DNA from: Bacteroidales bacterium
GTDB taxonomy: Bacteria; Bacteroidota; Bacteroidia; Bacteroidales; VadinHA17
Direction of reading: 5' to 3'
NCBI GenBank assembly: GCA_003141415.1
Contig: PLLX01000164.1
Location: forward strand, 1 to 44,029
Length of the DNA: 44,029 nucleotides
Shown here: positions 1-9,152 of the stretch, in pieces
Numbering within the stretch: the first letter of the stretch is position 1
How the letters are laid out: each line of letters begins with the position of its first letter
Notes under the pieces: generated by a model
What the model saw: the letters and a program-made list of their open reading frames with translations, nothing else
Told to the model about the DNA's origin: nothing
The model's database searches: none
Position numbers and translations under genes: made by a program

Positions 1-243
1 ACTGTTTCAAATTTAGGTAACTATGGAGTTGAAATGTTTACACCGGTAATCAATCTTCCACAAGTGGCTATACTGGGAGTATGCACAATCATAAACCGCC
101 CGGCCAATATGGGTAATAACATTTTCGGTTTCGTGCCCTATATCGGACTTTCTCTTACCTACGATCACCGGGCAATTGACGGGGGACCAGCTACGGTATT
201 CCTCAAAGAGATAAAGGCACAGATTGAAGCATTCAGATATTAA
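1..243 (+). CDS. 2-oxoacid dehydrogenase E2 (acyltransferase), C-terminal end only
   Basis: This is the last 80 residues of a dihydrolipoamide acyltransferase; the reading frame is open from base 1 and the start lies outside the window. The fragment begins TVSNLGNYGVEMFTPVIN and carries the catalytic-domain signature DHRAIDGG near its end, the HxxxDG motif whose His and Asp transfer the acyl group to CoA. This identifies the 2-oxoacid dehydrogenase acyltransferase fold. The lipoyl and E1/E3-binding domains cannot be seen. The next gene is the fused E1 component, so the two should work in one cytoplasmic complex. Substrate (pyruvate, branched-chain 2-oxoacids or acetoin) cannot be decided from this piece. 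Confidence 0.9.
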   Translation, partial: TVSNLGNYGVEMFTPVINLPQVAILGVCTIINRPANMGNNIFGFVPYIGLSLTYDHRAIDGGPATVFLKEIKAQIEAFRY

Positions 244-336
244 GACAAAAGACAAAAGACAAAAGTAAAAAGATAAAAGTTAAGAGCCTGCATAACCACA
301 AGTCTGCAAGACATTAAGATAGTAAGACAAAATTAA
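241..336. repeat. A-rich ACAAAAG/TAAGACA microrepeat run
   Basis: From the stop codon of the E2 gene onward, the gap holds tandem GACAAAA units, then TAAAAAGATAAAAGTTAAGA, then TAAGA/AAGACA units up to about 336. The unit ACAAAAGACAAAAGTAAAAA recurs exactly at 29216-29235 ahead of the ribokinase gene. It is a dispersed low-complexity repeat on the strand of the downstream gene, with no coding potential. Function is unknown. Confidence 0.6.
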
Positions 337-342
337 GAGCAT

Positions 343-2811
343 ATGCCAAAAAGTCAAAACATTAATCCGAAAATTGTCCGGAAACCACAATTCATTGAAT
401 TCGGAAAAATTCCTGTAAACCAGTATAATAAGACTATTGAAGAAGAAAAAAAGACATACAGTAGCGAAGATTTCATAAGGATCTACCATGATATGGTGGT
501 CATCAGGGAATTTGAAACAATGCTCAACCTCATAAAAACCACCAATGAATATAATGGGGTTCCATATAATCATCCTGGACCTGCTCATTTATCGATCGGA
601 CAGGAAGCTGCAGCAGTCGGGATGGCCTATACCCTTGGAGTTGATGATTACATATTTGGCTCCCATCGAAGCCATGGAGAGATACTTGCAAAAGGATTAT
701 CTGCCATTCAGAGTCTCGACGAAGACACGCTTTATTCGGTTATGAAAAACTACTTTGGCGGGTCTGCTTTGAAAGTTGTCGAAAAAAGTTTTCAAGGTCA
801 CATAAAAGATCTGTCAATCAATTTTCTTCTCTATGGTGCCTTAGCTGAAATATTTGCACGTGAAAACGGTTTCAATAAAGGTCTCGGCGGATCAATGCAT
901 GCATTTTTCACACCGTTCGGGATTTATCCTAACAATGCAATTGTTGGAGGATCAGGTGATATATCTGTTGGTGCTGCCCTCTATAAGAAGATAAACCGTA
1001 AGTCAGGTATAGTGGTCTGCAATATCGGTGATGCTTCAATGGGTTGCGGACCTGTATGGGAAGGCATCTGTTTTGCCACAATGGATCAGTATAAAACACT
1101 CTGGGACGGAGAATACAGAGGTGGCTTGCCACTGATATTCAATTTTATGAATAACCTATATGGTATGGGTGGACAGACCTGCGGCGAGACAATGGGTTTT
1201 GACATTCTTGCAAGAGTAGGTGCCGGTATAAATCCCGAATCAATGCATGCCGAACGTGTTGATGGTTATAATCCCCTCGCAGTCATCGATGCTTTCAAAC
1301 GTAAAAAACAGATATTAAAAGAAAAAAGAGGCCCTGTCTTGCTTGATACGCTGACATACAGAATAAGCGGTCATTCACCTTCAGATGCATCATCCTACAG
1401 ATCAAAAGAAGAGATAGATGCGTGGCTCCAGGAAGACTCAATACCAGCCTACGGCAAATCGCTGGTTTTAGCGGGTATAACAAAACAAGATCAGCTTGAT
1501 AATATAACCCGGGAGACGAAAGAGCTCTTGACTCAAGTACTTAAACTAAGTATTAATGATGATATTTCTCCCAGGATAAATCTAAAAAAAGATCCTGATT
1601 GTATCGGGAGAATGATGTTTTCAAACGGGTCAGTTGACAGAATGGAAGATGGAACTCCGGAAGTGCTTCTGCCACTGGAAGAGAATCCGCATGTAAAATC
1701 GCTAAAAAACAAAGAGAGATTTTACAAAGACAAGGAAGGGAAACCCTTTTCCAAAGCTAAACTCTATCAGTTCCGTGATGCTATTTTTGAAGCTGTCATC
1801 GATCGATTTTATAAAGATCCAACTCTTGCGGCATGGGGTGAAGAAAACCGCGACTGGGGCGGAGCTTTTGCAGTTTATCGCGGATTGACAGAAGCACTCC
1901 CCTATCACCGGCTCTTCAACTCACCAATTTCTGAAGGCGCAATTGTAGGAACAGCGATTGGTTATGGGATGTGCGGAGGACGCATTATTGCCGAGATTAT
2001 GTATTGTGACTTTCTTGGGCGATCAGGCGATGAAGTATTCAACCAGTTGCCTAAATGGCAGGCTATGAGCGGTAACATTATTAAAATGCCTGTGGTAATA
2101 AGGGTTTCGGTAGGCTCAAAATACGGGGCACAACATTCTCAGGACTGGTCATCACTTACTGCCCATATTCCGGGATTAAAAGTGGTATTCCCGGCAACTC
2201 CTTATGATGCAAAAGGATTAATGAATTCAGCATTACAGGGAACAGATCCAGTAATATTCTTCGAAAGTCAGAGAATTTATGATATCGGGGAGATGTTCCA
2301 TACCAATGGAGTACCGGAAGGTTACTATGAGATCCCTTTCGGAGAACCTGATATTAAAAGATCCGGAGATGATATTACACTTCTTTCGATCGGAGCAACA
2401 TTATATCCGGTAATGAAAGTTGCAGATATACTAAAAGAGAAATACGGACTCAATGCAGAGGTTATTGATGCCCGTTCACTCGTTCCCTTCAATTACGAAC
2501 CTGTTATTCAATCAGTTAAAAAAACAGGCCGAATTGTTCTTACAAGCGATGCTTCTTCCCGTGGATCATTCCTGAAGGAGATGGCACAAACTATCACTGA
2601 GCTGGCATTTGACTACCTCGATGCCCCTCCTGTTGTAGTAGGATCAAGGAACTGGATCACTCCGGCATACGAAATGGAAGAATATTTCTTCCCTCAGCCT
2701 GACTGGATTCTCGATGCTATTCATCAAAGGATATTTCCGCTTAAAGGACATCAGAGTAAAACTGACTATTCGAATGAAAAATCAATTGACCTGAATAAAG
2801 AAGGCGTTTAG
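343..2811 (+). CDS. 2-oxoacid dehydrogenase E1, fused alpha and beta subunits
   Basis: The 822-residue thiamine-diphosphate enzyme decarboxylates a 2-oxoacid and hands the acyl group to E2. The alpha half (about 40-400) has [12 protein letters not shown] near 107, GGSMH near 182, and the cofactor motif starting GDAS at 229 and closing with NN at 270-271. The beta half (about 475-800) has GEEN near 499, SEGAIVG near 530 and YGAQHSQDW near 594. Fusion of alpha and beta in one chain is known in Bacteroidota. Two things are odd: the motif reads GDA rather than GDG, and about ten extra residues separate it from the NN. The alpha half also has an extra stretch around 120-160. It follows the E2 gene by 99 bases. 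Substrate is not resolved; pyruvate or branched-chain 2-oxoacids are both possible. Confidence 0.88.
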   Translation: MPKSQNINPKIVRKPQFIEFGKIPVNQYNKTIEEEKKTYSSEDFIRIYHDMVVIREFETMLNLIKTTNEYNGVPYNHPGPAHLSIGQEAAAVGMAYTLGVDDYIFGSHRSHGEILAKGLSAIQSLDEDTLYSVMKNYFGGSALKVVEKSFQGHIKDLSINFLLYGALAEIFARENGFNKGLGGSMHAFFTPFGIYPNNAIVGGSGDISVGAALYKKINRKSGIVVCNIGDASMGCGPVWEGICFATMDQYKTLWDGEYRGGLPLIFNFMNNLYGMGGQTCGETMGFDILARVGAGINPESMHAERVDGYNPLAVIDAFKRKKQILKEKRGPVLLDTLTYRISGHSPSDASSYRSKEEIDAWLQEDSIPAYGKSLVLAGITKQDQLDNITRETKELLTQVLKLSINDDISPRINLKKDPDCIGRMMFSNGSVDRMEDGTPEVLLPLEENPHVKSLKNKERFYKDKEGKPFSKAKLYQFRDAIFEAVIDRFYKDPTLAAWGEENRDWGGAFAVYRGLTEALPYHRLFNSPISEGAIVGTAIGYGMCGGRIIAEIMYCDFLGRSGDEVFNQLPKWQAMSGNIIKMPVVIRVSVGSKYGAQHSQDWSSLTAHIPGLKVVFPATPYDAKGLMNSALQGTDPVIFFESQRIYDIGEMFHTNGVPEGYYEIPFGEPDIKRSGDDITLLSIGATLYPVMKVADILKEKYGLNAEVIDARSLVPFNYEPVIQSVKKTGRIVLTSDASSRGSFLKEMAQTITELAFDYLDAPPVVVGSRNWITPAYEMEEYFFPQPDWILDAIHQRIFPLKGHQSKTDYSNEKSIDLNKEGV

Positions 2812-2908
2812 ATTGTCTTAGAAGAAATATAGCAACGATTTACTTCAGAATTATTTTTAAATTTTGATTCTGATTTTAATTAAATTGCATTTTCTGAAAC
2901 ACTGATAA

Positions 2909-4159
2909 TTGACCGCTATGCTTAGAAGGATTTTCCTGACTTTTTTCTTTTCCGGGCTGACACTTATTTCATATAACCAGCCTCGCAACCTGGAGTTTTA
3001 TCTAAACAAAGGGATTCAGAACAGTCCATTATTGAATGATTACAAAAATCAGATTAGTTCTGCTGTTGAGGATGGTCTTCTTATCGGGGCTGCAAAGAAA
3101 CCTCTTATCGAAGCAAAATCACAGCTGCTCTACTCCCCATCTTATCACAACTTCGGATACGATGAGTTGATAACGAATGGCGGTAATTATACTGCGGTTG
3201 TTGGAGTAACTCAGAATATCTTCAACAGAAAGGAGCTTACCAATAAATATAATAGTGTTGATCTTCATAAGCAATTAGTCAATAATTCTTCAATGATTTC
3301 AGCTAATGAATTGAATAAACTTATTACTGAACAATATCTCACGGCGTTTTCAGGCTATAGTGACTTTATATTTAATAAAACATTCCTGGAACTATTCAAA
3401 AAAGAAAATGAAATCGTAAAGCAGTTTGTAAAAAACGGAGTTTATAAACAGACAGACTATCTTGCTTTACTGGTAGAAACACAGTCTCAGGAAATATTGG
3501 TCAAACAACTTGAAAGTCAATACAGAAAAGATCTGAATTCACTAAACGAGCTCTGTGGATTAAATGATTCTGCTACATATGATCTGGTCAAACCTGAACT
3601 CAAAATCAAAGGTACTCCGGATATTTCAAAATCTCCTGCCTTCCTTCAGTATAAAATTGATAGTATCAGGATAGAAAACGAAAAGGTATCAGTTGATATA
3701 CGATATAAACCGAAAGTCAATTGGTTTGCTGATGCCGGTTTCCTGACAAGTAATCCATGGAATTTCTACAGACATTTTGGTTATAGCGCAGGCATAAGCC
3801 TTAACATACCTGTTTATGACGGGAAACAGAGAGGCATTGAAAAACAAAAACTTGAATTTGACCAGAACAGCAGAATGGGTTATGAGAGTACTTATCACAA
3901 ACAGTACTTTCAACAGGTTTCACAACTTACTGACGAATTGAAGGCATTAAATGAGATGTCTGCCCAGATGGATGATCAACTCACTACTTCCAATCAACTT
4001 GTAAAAGCCCTGAAAGAGCAGCTTGAGGCAGGTATTATCCAGATGACAGAATACATTAATGCTATTAAAAATTATAAAACAATAAGCAGAAACATTAACC
4101 TGATCAATGTTCAAAAGCTGCAGGTTATAAATGAAATGAATTTCCTTTTGACTCAATAA
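2909..4159 (+). CDS. TolC-family outer-membrane efflux protein
   Basis: The 416-residue protein starts with a signal peptide (hydrophobic run about 7-22) and then reads as long alpha-helical segments with many Gln, Glu, Lys and Asn, the pattern of the TolC fold. Two repeats are visible: the first includes NKLITEQYLTAFSGYSDF and a long helix near 160-210; the second starts around the beta-type stretch GYSAGISLNIPVYDG (about 290) and ends in a helix containing LKEQLEAGIIQMTEYINAIK. The GISLNIPVYDG segment is typical of the second half of TolC relatives. It heads a gene set with the adaptor 12 bases downstream and an RND pump after that, so it should be the outer-membrane exit duct. An ATG three codons downstream (2918) is an equally possible start. 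Confidence 0.85.
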   Translation: MTAMLRRIFLTFFFSGLTLISYNQPRNLEFYLNKGIQNSPLLNDYKNQISSAVEDGLLIGAAKKPLIEAKSQLLYSPSYHNFGYDELITNGGNYTAVVGVTQNIFNRKELTNKYNSVDLHKQLVNNSSMISANELNKLITEQYLTAFSGYSDFIFNKTFLELFKKENEIVKQFVKNGVYKQTDYLALLVETQSQEILVKQLESQYRKDLNSLNELCGLNDSATYDLVKPELKIKGTPDISKSPAFLQYKIDSIRIENEKVSVDIRYKPKVNWFADAGFLTSNPWNFYRHFGYSAGISLNIPVYDGKQRGIEKQKLEFDQNSRMGYESTYHKQYFQQVSQLTDELKALNEMSAQMDDQLTTSNQLVKALKEQLEAGIIQMTEYINAIKNYKTISRNINLINVQKLQVINEMNFLLTQ

Positions 4160-4171
4160 AAATATACTCTG

Positions 4172-5104
4172 ATGTTAATCAATATTAGGCCTAATTATTT
4201 CTTATGTCTGCTTATAATGGCAACAGGCTTGTTATTTTCATGCAGGCATGTTACTAAGACATCTGAAGAAACTACTCACATTAAAACACCAGTTACAATT
4301 GTTCCTGTCGCGTATAAATCAGTCACATCAACTGTCGCTTTGCCTGCCGTTGCAACTTTCATGAATAAAAGTATTATCAGGGCTACTATAACAGGAACCA
4401 TTGAGAAAAGATTAATTAATCCGGGTGAGTTTATTGCCGCTGATCAATTACTTTTTACTATCAGGACACGGGAGGCAATGGCACTTAAGAAAAATGACCA
4501 GGCTGACTCTAGTTTAAGTTTTAAAGGATTGATAAACATAACTTCTCATAAGGAGGGTGTAATTAATTCCATCGCTTATCAAAAAGGCGATTTTGTGCAG
4601 GAGGGAGATGAAATGGCAGTTATCTCGGAGCAAAACAGCATGGTTTTTATACTGGATGTTCCTTTTGAACTTGACAAGTATATTGAAAAAAACAGGAACT
4701 GCAGGATAATTCTTCCGGATAACCGACAGATTGGCGGGACGATAACCGGGAAACTTCCTGAAATGGATATGCAATCACAGACAATGAGATATATTATTAA
4801 ACCACAGTCAGCTGAAAGGCTCCCGGGAAATCTTATAGCGAGTATAAACCTGGTCAAATCTACCAATGAGAAAGCTATGGTTCTGCCAAAAAAAGCTGTA
4901 TTAGGGGATGAAACTCAGACTGAATTCTGGGTAATGAAACTATTAAATGACAGTACGGCAATTAAGATTGTTGTGAGTAAAGGATTTGAAAATAATGATG
5001 AAGTAGAAATAACCAAACCTGAATTCCTACCGTCAGACAGGATAGTACTGACAGGTAATTACGGTCTGCCGGACACCGCAAGGGTAACAATAATAAAGGA
5101 ATGA
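4172..5104 (+). CDS. RND efflux periplasmic adaptor (membrane fusion) lipoprotein
   Basis: The 310-residue protein has a lipoprotein signal peptide with lipobox LFSC at about residue 24, so it is anchored to a membrane by lipid. Two half-motifs of a lipoyl/barrel-sandwich domain are visible: GTIEKRLINPGEFIAADQLL near 72 and GVINSIAYQKGDFVQEGDEM near 129. A beta-barrel domain and a C-terminal membrane-proximal domain (VLPKKAVLGDE onward) follow. Only about 30 residues lie between the two lipoyl halves, so the long alpha-helical hairpin of typical adaptors is missing. At 310 residues it is shorter than the usual 350-400. It lies between the TolC-like and RND genes, with 4 bases to the latter, and should link them in the envelope. 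Substrate is unknown. Confidence 0.85.
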   Translation: MLINIRPNYFLCLLIMATGLLFSCRHVTKTSEETTHIKTPVTIVPVAYKSVTSTVALPAVATFMNKSIIRATITGTIEKRLINPGEFIAADQLLFTIRTREAMALKKNDQADSSLSFKGLINITSHKEGVINSIAYQKGDFVQEGDEMAVISEQNSMVFILDVPFELDKYIEKNRNCRIILPDNRQIGGTITGKLPEMDMQSQTMRYIIKPQSAERLPGNLIASINLVKSTNEKAMVLPKKAVLGDETQTEFWVMKLLNDSTAIKIVVSKGFENNDEVEITKPEFLPSDRIVLTGNYGLPDTARVTIIKE

Positions 5105-5108
5105 CAGT

Positions 5109-8100
5109 ATGAAGAATTTCTTCCTCTCATATAAGAATCCAATATCTGTTATTCTGGCTGTCATCATTGTAGGAGGAATCTTCCTTTATGGACAAATTCA
5201 GGTTTCACTTTTCCCCGAAATCACTTTCCCAAAATTAAAAGTTATAGCAGATAACGGAGAACAGCCTGTCGATAAAATGATGGTGACAGTCACCAGACCA
5301 TTGGAAGATGCCATTAAGCAAGTCCCTGATCTTAAGATATTAAGAAGCACAACAAGCAGGGGAACCTGTGAAATCTCTGCTTTTCTTAACTGGGGTGCTG
5401 ATATAAATGTCAATCAGCAGATGCTCGAATCGCGAATCTCACAAATCAAAAATTCTCTTCCCCCTGAGGTTCAGATACAGATTGAAAAGATGAATCCATC
5501 AATTCTGCCTGTGATAGGATTTACAGTTGAAAGTGACAAAAAGACACCTATCGAACTTAATCTTATTGCAACCTATATAATCAAACCATTTTTATCCCAG
5601 ATTGATGGTGTTTCATCAGTTGGCATTATAGGTGGAAAAACAAAAGAATATTGGATTGAGCTTAATCAGCTTAAAATGAGTACGTTTTCCATAACCCCGG
5701 AGATTATCAGGGATGAGTTGAACCAGAATCATTTTATTACCTCAAATGGATTTCTTTCCGATTACAGGAGGCTGTATCTTAGTATAACAGATGCTGGACT
5801 TTATACTTTAAATGACGTTGAAAATGTTGTTCTCAGGAATGACGGTAAAAGGCTAATAAAACTCAAAGACGTTGCTGATGTAAATGTCAGAGAGAGAACG
5901 GAGTATACGAGAATCAATGCTAACGGACGCCAGGGCCTTCTGGTGGCTATACTTAAACAACCCAGGGCAAACCTGATTAATCTTTCGGAAAATGTTGCAT
6001 CTAAGAAGAAAGAACTTGAAAAGATACTTCCTCCGGATGTTCATATCTCTTTATATTATGATCAGGCAGATTTTGTAAACAAAGCAATTAAAAGTGTCAA
6101 CGACAGCCTCTGGTTAGGACTTCTGCTGGCACTTCTGGTGGCAATCATGTTTTTAAGGTCTTTCAGAGCCAGCGCAACCATTCTCGTAACAATTCCTGTC
6201 ACATTGCTTCTTACAATAACAGTACTCTATTGTATAGGATATACTCTCAATATAATGACATTCGGAGCTATTGCTGCAGCGATTGGGTTAATTATTGATG
6301 ATGCGGTTGTGGTTGTGGAGCAGATACACAGGACGCATGAAGAATTTCCCGACAGGCCTTCGAATCAGCTTGTTCATCAGGGAGTAAAATATCTGATGCC
6401 ATCAATGGTTGGATCATCGATAAGCACAATTGTGATATTTATTCCATTTATGTTACTGGGTGGTGTTGCAGGTGCCTATTTCAATGTTCTTACAAATACA
6501 ATGATCATAACCCTGGTATGTTCTTTCTTTGTTACATGGATCGGATTACCGGTAATTTATCTGTGGTTTTCCAATTTAAGATCACTCTTTCCTGAAAAGA
6601 AAAAAACAGATGTCAAACGGACCAAAACAAGAAACTGGGTAAGCTTTTTTCTTCACAGGCCCGCATTAAGTATCCTTTTCATTCTCTTCCTGGTATTATC
6701 TATTATTTACATCCTTCCACGGCTTGAGACAGGATTTCTTCCTGAAATGGATGAAGGATCAATTGTTCTTGATTATAAGGCTCCGCCAGGAACATCATTG
6801 GAAGAGACTAACAGGATGCTTGTCGAAGTTGAAAAGATAATTGTGAAAATACCTGAGGTAGCTACATATTCAAGGAGGACTGGTGCCCAGATGGGATTTT
6901 TTATAACTGAACCTAACGACGGCGATTACCTGATCCATTTAAAAGATAACAGGAAAAGAAGCACAGTTGATGTAATTGATGATATCCGGAAGAAAATCGA
7001 AGCAACTCAACCTGCCCTTCAGATTGATTTCGGGCAGGTTATCTCAGACATGCTCGGGGATCTTATGGCATCAGTTCAACCTATTGAGATTAAGATCTTC
7101 GGAAGTGATCAAAAAACGCTGAATGAATTGGCTGAAAAGGTTGCCGGTGAAGTTGAAAAGATCGAAGGTATTGAGGATGTATTTGATGGCGTTGTTATTG
7201 CAGGTCCCTCAATTGAAGTGATTCCTGACCAGCAAAAGCTTGCACAGTTCAAGATCTCACCCTCCTCATTTCAGTTTCAGCTGCAAACTATGGTTGAAGG
7301 AAATATAATCGGAAGCATCCTTGAGAAAGAGCAGATGACCTCGATAAGAATGATTTATCCGAACAGCACTAAAAACAGTCTTGAAAACATTAAGAATCAG
7401 TTTGTATTCCTTTCCGATGGAAAACTTAAACCTCTGACAACACTTTCCACAATCGGATTAAAGGAGGGAGTTGCCGAAATCAACAGGGATAATCTTAAAT
7501 CTGTTTCTATAGTCACTGCCAGGTTGAATAACAAAGACCTTGGCACTGCAATGAAGGAGATTCAGAAAACAATAGATTCCAGAATATTCCTTCCACAAGG
7601 TTATAATATTGAATATGGTGGTGAATATGCTGATCAGCAGAAATCGTTTAAGGAGCTATTGATGATCCTTATATTATCAAGCCTTATGGTGTTTGCACTC
7701 ATGCTGTTCCTTTTCAAAGATTTCAGGGCAGCCTGCTCAATTTTGTTCATAGCTGTTTTGGGGATATCGGGAAGTCTGATAGCTCTTTTCATTACAAATA
7801 CACCACTGAATGTGGGCAGTTATACGGGATTGATAATGATCGTAGGAATAATAGGTGAGAATGCTATATTTACATTTCAGCAGTTCGCTACGAACCGCGA
7901 AAAAGGAACTGTTGATGAATCTTTAGTTTACGCGATTTCAACCCGTTTAAGGCCAAAGCTTATGACGGCACTCGGAGCGATCATTGCGTTAATGCCGCTT
8001 GCTATAGGTGTAGGTACAGGTGCACAGATGCATCAACCTCTTGCAATTGCTGTTATCGGTGGTTTCATTATTGCACTTCCGCTCCTGCTGATTATTTTAC

Positions 8101-8159
8101 CAACATTATTGCATCTTTTATACAAAAAAGAAGATAAGAAGCTGATTTTGAATGAGTAA
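5109..8159 (+). CDS. RND-family efflux pump, inner-membrane permease
   Basis: The full-length 1016-residue RND transporter has TM1 at about 10-30 followed by QVSLFPEITFPKL, the usual start of the first periplasmic domain. A TM bundle from about 335 to 490 contains GLIIDDAVVVVEQI, with the proton-relay Asp pair at 397-398. A second periplasmic domain (about 550-850) follows TM7, and a second TM bundle ends the chain with GIIGENAIFTFQQF in the TM10 region. The pump uses proton motive force to move substrates from the periplasm or inner membrane through the TolC partner. I cannot tell from these motifs whether it is a drug (HAE) or metal (HME) type. It is the last gene of a three-gene efflux operon; a repeat-rich gap follows. 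Confidence 0.92.
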   Translation: MKNFFLSYKNPISVILAVIIVGGIFLYGQIQVSLFPEITFPKLKVIADNGEQPVDKMMVTVTRPLEDAIKQVPDLKILRSTTSRGTCEISAFLNWGADINVNQQMLESRISQIKNSLPPEVQIQIEKMNPSILPVIGFTVESDKKTPIELNLIATYIIKPFLSQIDGVSSVGIIGGKTKEYWIELNQLKMSTFSITPEIIRDELNQNHFITSNGFLSDYRRLYLSITDAGLYTLNDVENVVLRNDGKRLIKLKDVADVNVRERTEYTRINANGRQGLLVAILKQPRANLINLSENVASKKKELEKILPPDVHISLYYDQADFVNKAIKSVNDSLWLGLLLALLVAIMFLRSFRASATILVTIPVTLLLTITVLYCIGYTLNIMTFGAIAAAIGLIIDDAVVVVEQIHRTHEEFPDRPSNQLVHQGVKYLMPSMVGSSISTIVIFIPFMLLGGVAGAYFNVLTNTMIITLVCSFFVTWIGLPVIYLWFSNLRSLFPEKKKTDVKRTKTRNWVSFFLHRPALSILFILFLVLSIIYILPRLETGFLPEMDEGSIVLDYKAPPGTSLEETNRMLVEVEKIIVKIPEVATYSRRTGAQMGFFITEPNDGDYLIHLKDNRKRSTVDVIDDIRKKIEATQPALQIDFGQVISDMLGDLMASVQPIEIKIFGSDQKTLNELAEKVAGEVEKIEGIEDVFDGVVIAGPSIEVIPDQQKLAQFKISPSSFQFQLQTMVEGNIIGSILEKEQMTSIRMIYPNSTKNSLENIKNQFVFLSDGKLKPLTTLSTIGLKEGVAEINRDNLKSVSIVTARLNNKDLGTAMKEIQKTIDSRIFLPQGYNIEYGGEYADQQKSFKELLMILILSSLMVFALMLFLFKDFRAACSILFIAVLGISGSLIALFITNTPLNVGSYTGLIMIVGIIGENAIFTFQQFATNREKGTVDESLVYAISTRLRPKLMTALGAIIALMPLAIGVGTGAQMHQPLAIAVIGGFIIALPLLLIILPTLLHLLYKKEDKKLILNE

Positions 8160-8184
8160 ATAATCACCTGACTGTAAAAAATTT

Positions 8185-8276
8185 GCCACCAGGGTACAAA
8201 GGCGCAAAGTTACTCCAGGGAATTACCATTCATGATTAATTCTTGGTGTGCTTTTGTGTCCAGGAATCTTGGTGGC
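8185..8276. repeat. Imperfect inverted repeat of the GCCACCA/CAAAG microrepeat family
   Basis: The left arm begins GCCACCAGGGTACAAAGGCG and the right arm ends with CTTGGTGGC; the outer 7 bases pair exactly (GCCACCA with TGGTGGC) and the inner parts pair partly through ACAAAG/CTTTTGTG. Similar units occur at 16271-16290 and 18354-18450. It fills most of the 200-base gap between the efflux operon and the NagD-like gene. It may act as a transcription end for the pump operon or be a degenerate dispersed element; neither is shown. Confidence 0.5.
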
Positions 8277-8333
8277 GATTTTATTATCTTTATAAAGCAA
8301 ATTAAGTGATAAAAGAAATTAAGAAATCATAGG

Positions 8334-8341
8334 TATCTTTG
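8334..8341 (+). promoter_or_regulatory. Candidate Bacteroidota -7 element (TATCTTTG)
   Basis: TATCTTTG matches the Bacteroidota -7 consensus TAnnTTTG and lies 18 bases before the start of the NagD-like gene, giving a very short leader. No convincing TTTG -33 element stands upstream at the expected distance, so this is tentative. Confidence 0.35.
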
Positions 8342-8359
8342 TCTTTAAATTCATAGTGT

Positions 8360-9145
8360 ATGGAAAATGTGTTAGAAAACATAAAAGGAAAAGCAGGATA
8401 CATAATTGATATGGATGGTGTAATTTACCATGGCAATAAACTCCTCCCGGGGGTAACTGATTTTTTAGCATGGCTTGAAGAATTGGGGAAAAAGTATTTA
8501 TTCCTTACCAATTCAAGTGAGAGAACTCCAAAAGAACTCCATGAAAAGATGAAAAGACTGGGAATTAATGTCGGCGAAGAACATTTTTATACAAGTGCGC
8601 TCGCTACTGCCAGCTTCCTTTCAAATCAGAAACCTAATGGAAGCGCATATATAATTGGAGATGCCGGACTCATTCATGCATTATACAGTGTTGGATACAG
8701 TGTAAATAATGTCAATCCCGACTATGTTGTTGTAGGTGACACACACAGTTATAATTTTGAAAAGGTTGAACTGGCAGTAAACCTTGTCATAAGAGGAGCA
8801 AAACTGATTGGTACCAATTCCGACATAAGTGGTCCGATAGAAGTTGGAATTACTCCATCCACAAAAGCGCTTATAGCACCGATAGAAATTGCAGCCGGGA
8901 AAAAAGCCTATTTTGTAGGCAAGCCCAATCCACTTATGATGAGGAGTGCTCTTAAACGGCTTGGCGTCAAAAGGGAAGATGCTATTGTGATAGGCGACAG
9001 GATGGATACTGATGTAAGGTGCGGTCTCGAATCGGAAATTGACACTCTTCTCGTTTTAAGCGGTATTACAGACAGGAACGGCATCGACCAGTTTCCATAC
9101 CGCCCACGATATATTCTTAATGGTATAATTGACCTGGTCAGTTAA
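8360..9145 (+). CDS. nagD: NagD-like HAD-IIA sugar-phosphate phosphatase
   Basis: The 261-residue cytoplasmic phosphatase belongs to HAD subfamily IIA. Motif I is DMDGVIYHG with the nucleophile Asp17 and acid/base Asp19. Motif II is FLTNSSE, the C2 cap contains YIIGDAGLIHALY, motif III is VGKPNPLMM, and motif IV is VIGDRMDTDV. Length and cap sequence closely resemble E. coli NagD, which hydrolyses small phosphate esters such as nucleoside and sugar phosphates. It opens a run with a class II aldolase 7 bases downstream and a second HAD phosphatase after that, which suggests removal of phosphate from sugar-phosphate intermediates. The exact substrate cannot be read from sequence. Confidence 0.85.
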   Translation: MENVLENIKGKAGYIIDMDGVIYHGNKLLPGVTDFLAWLEELGKKYLFLTNSSERTPKELHEKMKRLGINVGEEHFYTSALATASFLSNQKPNGSAYIIGDAGLIHALYSVGYSVNNVNPDYVVVGDTHSYNFEKVELAVNLVIRGAKLIGTNSDISGPIEVGITPSTKALIAPIEIAAGKKAYFVGKPNPLMMRSALKRLGVKREDAIVIGDRMDTDVRCGLESEIDTLLVLSGITDRNGIDQFPYRPRYILNGIIDLVS

Positions 9146-9152
9146 TCAGTCC

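Noticed and set aside
241..336. Short repeats as a CRISPR array
   Set aside because: Units of 7-11 bases without unique spacers of constant length; no cas gene nearby.
4172..5104. Adaptor gene as a pseudogene because of its short length
   Set aside because: The frame is intact from lipobox to C-terminus, all domains other than the hairpin are present, and it is tightly spaced with its partners.
9129..9152. TTG start for the class II aldolase
   Set aside because: It overlaps the NagD-like gene and adds eight non-conserved residues; the ATG at 9153 gives the normal length.
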